Positions 58,681 to 64,000 of a DNA stretch of 64,000 nucleotides are shown piece after piece. The stretch's first letter is position 1. Each line of letters begins with the position of its first letter. The position numbers and the translations under genes are program-made. Source of the DNA: Gangjinia marincola (GTDB lineage: Bacteria > Bacteroidota > Bacteroidia > Flavobacteriales > Flavobacteriaceae); NCBI RefSeq assembly GCF_039523415.1, contig NZ_BAAAFG010000015.1:248001-312000 (forward strand), given 5' to 3'. The notes under the pieces were generated by a model. That model made no database searches, was not told where the DNA came from, and saw nothing but the letters and a program-made list of their open reading frames with translations.

Positions 58681-60525
58681 ATGCAACAGTTATTTAAACA
58701 TATCAAGGGAGATGCTTTTGGCGGAATCACTGCCGGAATTGTCGCTCTCCCCTTGGCTTTAGCCTTCGGGGTTTCCTCAGGATTGGGTCCCAGTGCGGGA
58801 CTTTATGGAGCGATATTTATTGCGTTTTTTGCAGCCTTGTTTGGAGGAACACCTACACAAATCTCGGGCCCTACGGCTCCTATGACGGCAGTAAGCATGG
58901 TGGTGATTGCCGGGATTATTGGGGCAAATGATGGCGATGTAGAAAAAGCCTTACCAGCTATTTTAACGGTTTTCCTATTGGCCGGACTATTTCAAATTAT
59001 TCTTGGAGGAGTTGGAATAGGAAAGTACATTAAATACATGCCTTACCCGGTAGTTTCAGGATTTATGTCGGCAATTGGCGTTATTATTTTAATTACTCAG
59101 TTATTACCCGCGGTGGGATATTATCCTGCGGAAGATGAAACCTATGTAGATCAATATACCGTTCAAGCTGAAGAAGTTATTCTGGAAAAAATACTTTCTA
59201 ATGAAGCCGCTGAAGGAACTTTAGTGCTTGAAGATTTAGAAAATACTATAGCCCAAGCCCAAACAATTCAGGAAGAGGAAATCAATGCCGAAGCAAAATC
59301 CATTGCCAAGCGAAGAGCATCCGGAGTATTGGGTACCATAAGAAATCTCCCCAGAGCCTTAAATAACATTAATTTCTTGTCTTTGGGGCTTACGCTAGCG
59401 ACCATCTTAATTATTTACGGTTTTAAGCGAATCACCACAGCCGTACCAAGTACCTTAGTGGCATTATTGTTAGTTTCGGGCGTTGCCTATTTTTTTAAGT
59501 TAGATTATCGTGCGATTGAGGAAATCCCCAGCGGATTTCCATTACCTAATCTAGCTATCATTACTGATTTTAATTTTGGATTGGTTTCTCCGTATATTTT
59601 AACGGCATTATCACTTGCATTTTTGGGGTCGATTGATTCCTTGCTTACCTCTGTCGTAGCAGATAATATGACAAAGACCAGGCACAAGCCCAATAAAGAA
59701 CTCATCGGTCAAGGAATTGGTAACAGTGTGGCGGCTATTTTTGGCGGAATCCCGGGTGCGGGAGCTACGATTAGAACCGTGGTGAATATTAATGCAGGAG
59801 GTAAAACTAAACTGTCTGGTATGATTGCCGGGGTTCTACTTCTAATTATTCTTTTAGGACTGGGACCGGTTGCTTCTCAGATTCCAGCTGCCGTGTTGGC
59901 GGGAATTTTAATTACCGTGGGGATTGGCGTGATGGATTATAAGGGTTTAAAAGCAATACCGCACATGCCTAAGGCAGAAGTCGTCATTATGTTTGTGGTA
60001 TTGATACTTTCTGTCTTTTGGGATTTAGTATACGCCGTTGGAGTAGGTTTAATAATTGCTTCACTCATTTTTATGAAAAAAATGGGAGACGCCACGGCAG
60101 AGTTATCTTTTGTTCGACCATTGAATCAAGCACCAGATGAACCTTGGGAAGATGAAAAAAACTTCCCAGAGCGACTTAAACAAGAAGTGTATATCAAACA
60201 CTTAAGCGGACCTATCTTCTTTGGTTCTACGACCGAGTTTCAATTGTTGTCAAAAGAAATCCCTGAAACAGCTTCAGACGTAGTGATTAGAATGGGTAAA
60301 GTCCCCTATATAGACCAATCCGGATTATACGCGATGGAAGAGGTTATCCTAGAACTGCAAAGTAGGAAGGTTAACATCTACCTAGTCAACCTTAAAAAGC
60401 AACCGGAATATTTGATGCGAAAGATTGATATTATTCCAGATTTAATTCCACAAGAGCATATGTTTAAGGATTTTGAATCATGCATTGCCTATTTAAATAA
60501 GAACGTAAAAGACACTGTGAAGTAA
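58681..60525 (+). CDS. SulP family anion permease with long central insertion
   Basis: A 614-residue SulP permease, about 88 residues longer than its neighbour. The extra length lies mainly in a hydrophilic, Glu-rich loop at about residues 150-228 (VQAEEVILEKILSNEAAEGT, EEEINAEAKSIAKRRAS), between membrane helices. GPTAPMTAVSMVVIAG is the family signature and VPYIDQSGLYAMEEVILEL (about residue 540) the STAS domain. It belongs to another SulP subgroup than the first transporter; the substrate may be bicarbonate, sulfate or another anion. It converges with cvpA with no spacer. Confidence 0.86.
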   Translation: MQQLFKHIKGDAFGGITAGIVALPLALAFGVSSGLGPSAGLYGAIFIAFFAALFGGTPTQISGPTAPMTAVSMVVIAGIIGANDGDVEKALPAILTVFLLAGLFQIILGGVGIGKYIKYMPYPVVSGFMSAIGVIILITQLLPAVGYYPAEDETYVDQYTVQAEEVILEKILSNEAAEGTLVLEDLENTIAQAQTIQEEEINAEAKSIAKRRASGVLGTIRNLPRALNNINFLSLGLTLATILIIYGFKRITTAVPSTLVALLLVSGVAYFFKLDYRAIEEIPSGFPLPNLAIITDFNFGLVSPYILTALSLAFLGSIDSLLTSVVADNMTKTRHKPNKELIGQGIGNSVAAIFGGIPGAGATIRTVVNINAGGKTKLSGMIAGVLLLIILLGLGPVASQIPAAVLAGILITVGIGVMDYKGLKAIPHMPKAEVVIMFVVLILSVFWDLVYAVGVGLIIASLIFMKKMGDATAELSFVRPLNQAPDEPWEDEKNFPERLKQEVYIKHLSGPIFFGSTTEFQLLSKEIPETASDVVIRMGKVPYIDQSGLYAMEEVILELQSRKVNIYLVNLKKQPEYLMRKIDIIPDLIPQEHMFKDFESCIAYLNKNVKDTVK

Positions 60526-61047
60526 TTAGCTAGCTGTTTCAGCAGAGTCGTTTCGGTTCCTGTCAAATTTCTCCAGCAATGTGGGTAATACTAAAGGAGC
60601 TACTTGTTGAACCGGTTTATAGAGCATAGAATCTTCCATAGTTTCTTCATCAATAAGCGCGTTAGATGTATTGAGATAATCTACCACCATGAGCACTGCA
60701 CTGGAGATAAATGCCATTTTCACTACCCCGAAAGCTCCACCTAAGATTCGGTTTAAAATACCAAGTGCCGCAAAGCTGGCTAGCTTGGTGAGCATCTTCC
60801 CCGCAAGGGAAACCACAAAAATAATGATGATAAATGTTATGGCGAATGAGGTAAGTTGGACGTACTGTTCATTCCACTCTACAGCTTCAGCCAAATAATT
60901 ACCTACAATATAAGAGAAATGAATGGCGCCAAAGATCCCTGCGACGATGGCGATTAAGGATGCTAATTCAACAAATAATCCTTTCATAAAGCCACGTACC
61001 AGACCAAATCCAAGGGCGATCGCTAAGATGATATCTATAAATGTCAT
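60526..61047 (-). CDS. cvpA: CvpA family membrane protein
   Basis: A 173-residue inner membrane protein with four hydrophobic helices, beginning FIDIILAIALGFGLVRGFMKG, a CvpA signature; ALGILNRILGGAFGVVK is the second. CvpA proteins are linked to colicin V production in enterobacteria, but their real role is unclear. ATG 61047 is chosen; the frame goes on to a TTG at 61053. A -7 box TATATTTG (61061-61068) precedes it. Confidence 0.86.
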   Translation of the reverse strand: MTFIDIILAIALGFGLVRGFMKGLFVELASLIAIVAGIFGAIHFSYIVGNYLAEAVEWNEQYVQLTSFAITFIIIIFVVSLAGKMLTKLASFAALGILNRILGGAFGVVKMAFISSAVLMVVDYLNTSNALIDEETMEDSMLYKPVQQVAPLVLPTLLEKFDRNRNDSAETAS

Positions 61048-61060
61048 GCTCAAATTTTAG

Positions 61061-61068
61061 CAAATATA
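61061..61068 (-). promoter_or_regulatory. -7 promoter element of cvpA
   Basis: TATATTTG on the minus strand, 13 bases before the cvpA ATG (61047). Confidence 0.5.
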
Positions 61069-61092
61069 GAATTTTAAGCTGTGACGCCTTTG

Positions 61093-61100
61093 TATCTTTG
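61093..61100 (+). promoter_or_regulatory. -7 promoter element of the 61105 gene
   Basis: TATCTTTG, a perfect match, ends only 4 bases before the ATG at 61105, so the transcript would be nearly leaderless. Confidence 0.5.
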
Positions 61101-61104
61101 TGGC

Positions 61105-61461
61105 ATGGCTAGAGATGAACAATTAAAGCTGCGCTGGGAGCAACTGCAAAAAAAATTGGCACAACGTTTTGGTGATGGAGAGGTGCTGGATTTGGATGCT
61201 ATTATTTATTTAATTGGCGTGCAGGAGCTGGGGAAACCTCAAAAACGCTTTAAAAAAGATCATAAGATCGACTTGATGCATATTGCAATCTGTAAATTGC
61301 TGGAGCCTTATGGCTATTACACCTTTGACTATGTAGATGAAGAAGGATGGCCGCATTATACTGTAGTGGAGGAATTACCTACCTTAAAGTCTGGGGAGCA
61401 AACCGTGCTAATGAAAGAAGCTATCGTACAGTATTTTTTGGCTGCTGAGTATATTTTTTAG
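61105..61461 (+). CDS. conserved hypothetical protein
   Basis: A 118-residue soluble protein I do not recognise by name. LKLRWEQLQKKLAQRFG is amphipathic and basic; YLIGVQELGKPQKRFKKDHK and HIAICKLLEPYGYYTFDYVD follow, then WPHYTVVEELPTL. No catalytic or membrane motif. An upstream GTG at 61081 is possible, but the -7 box lies between it and the ATG at 61105. It stands alone between cvpA (divergent) and pheS. Confidence 0.65.
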   Translation: MARDEQLKLRWEQLQKKLAQRFGDGEVLDLDAIIYLIGVQELGKPQKRFKKDHKIDLMHIAICKLLEPYGYYTFDYVDEEGWPHYTVVEELPTLKSGEQTVLMKEAIVQYFLAAEYIF

Positions 61462-61506
61462 AAAATTAAGCCCATAATTCATTTGGTTAAGTCCCATAAT
61501 ATTTGA

Positions 61507-61537
61507 TTGCACACAGGTTTAATTTGGCTTAACTTTG
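61507..61537 (+). promoter_or_regulatory. promoter of pheS
   Basis: TTG (61507-61509), 20 bases, TAACTTTG (61530-61537), a good Bacteroidota promoter; the leader would be about 17-20 bases. Confidence 0.65.
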
Positions 61538-61559
61538 TCGCCCTTTAGATAAAACTATT

Positions 61560-62579
61560 ATGATCGCTACGATTAAAGAAGAATTGCAAAAAGTTGAAGC
61601 ATTTAACGCTGCAACCGCTTCAGAAATTGAAGATTTCAGAATTAAATATTTAGGAAGCAAAGGTTTACTTAAGCAATATTTTGCTGCATTTAAAGATGTC
61701 CCTAATGAAGAGAAGAAGGAGTATGGTCAAGCGATCAATCAACTTAAAACCGCAGCACAAGAGAAAGTCAATGCGTTAAAAGCCGCGCTTGATCATACTA
61801 TTGAGAAAAAGGGAGTATACGGAGATCTAACTAGGCCGGGAGAAGCCATAGAATTGGGGGCAAGACACCCCATAAGTTTAGTAAAAAACCGTATCACAGA
61901 GATATTCTCTAACATTGGCTTTAATGTAAGTGAAGGTCCCGAAATTGAAGATGACTGGCACAACTTTACGGCACTTAATTTACCAGAATATCATCCTGCA
62001 CGAGATATGCAGGATACGTTTTTTATTCAGACCAATCCAGACGTGCTTTTGCGCACACACACCTCTAGCGTGCAAGTGCGGTATATGGAAAACAATACTC
62101 CGCCTATCAGAACGATTTCACCAGGAAGAGTGTATCGTAATGAGGCGATCTCAGCACGATCGCATTGCTTTTTTCACCAGGTAGAAGGCTTGTACATCGA
62201 CAAGGATGTAAGTTTTGCAGATCTTAAGCAAACGCTACAATATTTTACCACAGAGATGTTTGGGAAGTCTAAGATTAGACTGCGACCTTCTTATTTTCCG
62301 TTTACAGAACCCAGTGCAGAGGTAGATGTGTATTGGGGATTAGAGACTGAAACCGATTACCGCATGACGAAAGGTACAGGTTGGTTAGAAATCATGGGCT
62401 GCGGAATGGTAGATCCCAACGTCTTAGAGAATTGCGGAATTGACAGTAAAGAGTATTCCGGATTTGCTTTTGGGATGGGGATTGATCGTATTGCCCTGTT
62501 ATTGCACCAAATTCCAGATATTAGAATGTTGAGTGAAAATGATGTGCGCTTTTTAGAGCAGTTTAAAAGTGTGTTATAA
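61560..62579 (+). CDS. pheS: phenylalanine-tRNA ligase, alpha subunit
   Basis: A 339-residue class II aminoacyl-tRNA synthetase subunit. The N-terminal coiled coil (about residues 1-85), class II motif 2 (SPGRVYRNEAISARSHCFFH) and motif 3 (GFAFGMGIDRIALLLH) are clear, with FTEPSAEVDV in the active site. pheT is not adjacent, as in many Bacteroidota. Its stop directly abuts the GTG of the next gene. Confidence 0.97.
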   Translation: MIATIKEELQKVEAFNAATASEIEDFRIKYLGSKGLLKQYFAAFKDVPNEEKKEYGQAINQLKTAAQEKVNALKAALDHTIEKKGVYGDLTRPGEAIELGARHPISLVKNRITEIFSNIGFNVSEGPEIEDDWHNFTALNLPEYHPARDMQDTFFIQTNPDVLLRTHTSSVQVRYMENNTPPIRTISPGRVYRNEAISARSHCFFHQVEGLYIDKDVSFADLKQTLQYFTTEMFGKSKIRLRPSYFPFTEPSAEVDVYWGLETETDYRMTKGTGWLEIMGCGMVDPNVLENCGIDSKEYSGFAFGMGIDRIALLLHQIPDIRMLSENDVRFLEQFKSVL

Positions 62580-62981
62580 GTGAAAAAGGATATCACAATT
62601 CCTAAAACCGAAGGGGTGCTACTCGCGGCAGTATTTGAAAAACACGCGGAGTATCATACTGATGACTGGAACATCTATATTCTTAATACCAAACCTGAAC
62701 CCTTAGAAAATCTTTTAATCGTCTCAAAAGGATTTAGCGCAACTAAAGTGACTCCGGCGATGCGGCATAAATTGGCGGTGCTCCCGGCAAAATCCTATGC
62801 CAAGGTTGAATTCTTACAACAGGATGTGTTGGCTTTGACCAATGAATTCTCGGTTACCTTTTTTCATGAAGGAACGCTATATGATCAAAAATTCGTCTTT
62901 AAACCTAATGCGATTAAGGCATCGGCATTAAAAGAAATTTCTTTGATGGATCGTAAGGGAGTTTTGGGGTTAGTAGAATAA
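62580..62981 (+). CDS. conserved hypothetical protein downstream of pheS
   Basis: A 133-residue protein with a GTG start directly after the pheS stop. It is unrecognised: a beta-rich pattern such as GVLLAAVFEKHAEYHTDDWN and KSYAKVEFLQQDVLALTNEF without Cys pairs, signal or membrane helix. Its placement suggests cotranscription with pheS; no function can be inferred. It reads like a small beta-barrel or immunoglobulin-like fold. The spacer after it carries no terminator. Confidence 0.65.
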   Translation: MKKDITIPKTEGVLLAAVFEKHAEYHTDDWNIYILNTKPEPLENLLIVSKGFSATKVTPAMRHKLAVLPAKSYAKVEFLQQDVLALTNEFSVTFFHEGTLYDQKFVFKPNAIKASALKEISLMDRKGVLGLVE

Positions 62982-63024
62982 TTTGATTTGGATATAGCGA
63001 CAAAGAGCCGAAGCTTTATTTATA

Positions 63025-64000
63025 TCAATCCAACTTCTCGGTTAATTTCTTAAATATTTTCTTCGGATTTTTGTTCTCGTACAAAATGCTATACACCGCA
63101 TTGATGATAGGTGTTTTAGCTGCTTTTTTTCCTTTGGTTTGATTCAGATCGTAGGCGCTTTTTGCGGCGTAATATCCTTCGGCTACCATGCTCATTTCCA
63201 TTTGAGCACTTTTAACGGTGTAGCCTTTGCCAATCATATTGCCAAACATGCGGTTTCGACTAAAGGTAGAATAGCCGGTGACCAATAAATCGCCTAAATA
63301 AGCAGAGTCATTGATATTCCGTTTCATCTTGTACATTTTTTTTATGTAGCGCTTCATCTCTCGTATTGCATTGCTCATCAATACACTTTGAAAGTTATCT
63401 CCGTAGCCTAATCCATGAGCGATTCCGGCTGCAATGGAGTAGATGTTTTTCAGCATAGCGGCATATTCTGTTCCCACAATATCATCGCTGATTTTGACCT
63501 TGATGTAATTGCTTTTGATATGCTCTCCAAACAGTTTGGCTTTATCTTCATCAAAACTGGCGATGGTAAGGTATGAAAGACGTTCTAATGCAACTTCCTC
63601 AGCATGACAGGGTCCAGTAATTACTCCTATATTCTCTAGCGGGATGTCGTAGTTACGATGAAAATGTTCTCCAACAATAAGTCCGCTCTCCGGGACGATT
63701 CCTTTAATAGCCGAGAAGATCACTTTACCTTCTAACGAAACCGTCAACTTATCTAATTCTTTCTGCAAGAAAGCGCTGGGAACAGCAAAGATCAACCAGT
63801 CGGCTTGTGAAACGGCTTCATTGATATCGGTGGTAAGCAAAAGTTGATCTAAGTTGAATTCGACAGAACTCAAATAATTAGGATTATGCTCTTCGCGCTT
63901 TAAATGTTCAACTGCATACACACTACGCATGTACCAATGGAGTTGATCTACATTTTCGCATAAAATTTTAACTAATGCTGTGGCCCAGCTACCACCACCG
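63025..64000 (-). CDS. gpsA: glycerol-3-phosphate dehydrogenase [NAD(P)+] (N-terminus outside window)
   Basis: The open frame runs from the stop at 63025 to the window end. The ATG at 63930 is internal: upstream codons continue with GGGSWATALVKILCENVDQL, the GxGxxA dinucleotide loop of the N-terminus. ADWLIFAVPSAFLQKEL, GVITGPCHAEE, YAAMLKNIYSIAAGIAHGLG (catalytic Lys) and FSRNR are family signatures. The enzyme makes sn-glycerol-3-phosphate for phospholipid synthesis. About 325 of the usual 330 residues are present. It converges with the small gene behind pheS. Confidence 0.95.
   Translation of the reverse strand, partial: GGGSWATALVKILCENVDQLHWYMRSVYAVEHLKREEHNPNYLSSVEFNLDQLLLTTDINEAVSQADWLIFAVPSAFLQKELDKLTVSLEGKVIFSAIKGIVPESGLIVGEHFHRNYDIPLENIGVITGPCHAEEVALERLSYLTIASFDEDKAKLFGEHIKSNYIKVKISDDIVGTEYAAMLKNIYSIAAGIAHGLGYGDNFQSVLMSNAIREMKRYIKKMYKMKRNINDSAYLGDLLVTGYSTFSRNRMFGNMIGKGYTVKSAQMEMSMVAEGYYAAKSAYDLNQTKGKKAAKTPIINAVYSILYENKNPKKIFKKLTEKLD

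Overview
The window reads as a stretch of chromosome from a marine-type member of the Flavobacteriaceae (Bacteroidota). Pointers are the complete Bat operon (moxR, DUF58, batA-batE), an OmpA protein with thrombospondin type-3 calcium repeats, an IPExxxVDY-family protein between rnc and pyk, AddAB-type recombination enzymes, lipoprotein signals followed by acidic or Ser-rich linkers, moderate to low GC, and many promoters of the Bacteroidota type (TAnnTTTG at -7, TTTG/TTG about 19-20 bases upstream) instead of sigma70 boxes. I cannot name genus or species. No prophage, insertion sequence, CRISPR array or rRNA operon is visible; there is one tRNA, tRNA-Ala(GGC).

Layout. 1-4 kb: end of an MFS exporter, lpxH, queD, a MATE pump and a universal stress protein, with a structured repeat resembling a Flavo-1-type RNA between lpxH and queD. 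4-15.3 kb: tRNA-Ala, an SDR enzyme, then a minus-strand block addA-kbl-ompA-addB-hydrolase, divergent from sodA. 15.5-24.2 kb: purF, a PfkB kinase, an RNase HI with an N-terminal viroplasmin domain and purN on the minus strand; acpP-fabF-rnc-(IPExxxVDY)-pyk on the plus strand. 24.2-28.3 kb: dinB and a run of small plus-strand genes (NAD(P)-binding protein, lipoprotein, VOC, CYTH, YCII-like). 28.3-38.7 kb: a minus-strand group made of an isoaspartyl peptidase, an orphan HEPN-like gene, a giant alpha-2-macroglobulin lipoprotein with an intact thioester motif, a small monooxygenase-like gene and penicillin-binding protein 1C. 38.8-47 kb: 3-hydroxyanthranilate dioxygenase, an ALDH7-type aldehyde dehydrogenase, small envelope proteins, a PPP phosphatase overlapping an AlbA_2 protein, an SDR and an aldo/keto reductase, separated by repeat-rich spacers. 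47-56.3 kb: the Bat operon. 56.3-60.5 kb: SulP - beta-carbonic anhydrase - SulP. 60.5-64 kb: cvpA, pheS, small conserved genes and gpsA, which runs off the window.

How the genes work together. The two SulP transporters around a carbonic anhydrase form a probable bicarbonate uptake and interconversion module. The macroglobulin and PBP1C pair is a cell-envelope defence and repair pair like yfhM-pbpC of enterobacteria. AddA and AddB form one double-strand-break repair enzyme although their genes are separated by kbl and ompA. acpP-fabF-rnc is the usual fatty-acid synthesis/RNA processing cluster. The Bat proteins form a membrane complex run by a MoxR ATPase.

The strongest unexplained signal is non-coding. 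A degenerate family of roughly 25-base repeats (core like AACAGTGAGCAAAGCGAACG) lies right behind the stop codons of pyk, dinB, the dioxygenase, the aldehyde dehydrogenase and the phosphatase, in all five cases in the same orientation relative to the gene; behind the phosphatase it has grown into a tandem duplication of about 260 bases. Other repeat families are a GC-rich palindrome that also sits in frame inside several genes, two hairpin repeats inside the Bat operon, and an inverted pair flanking an SDR gene.
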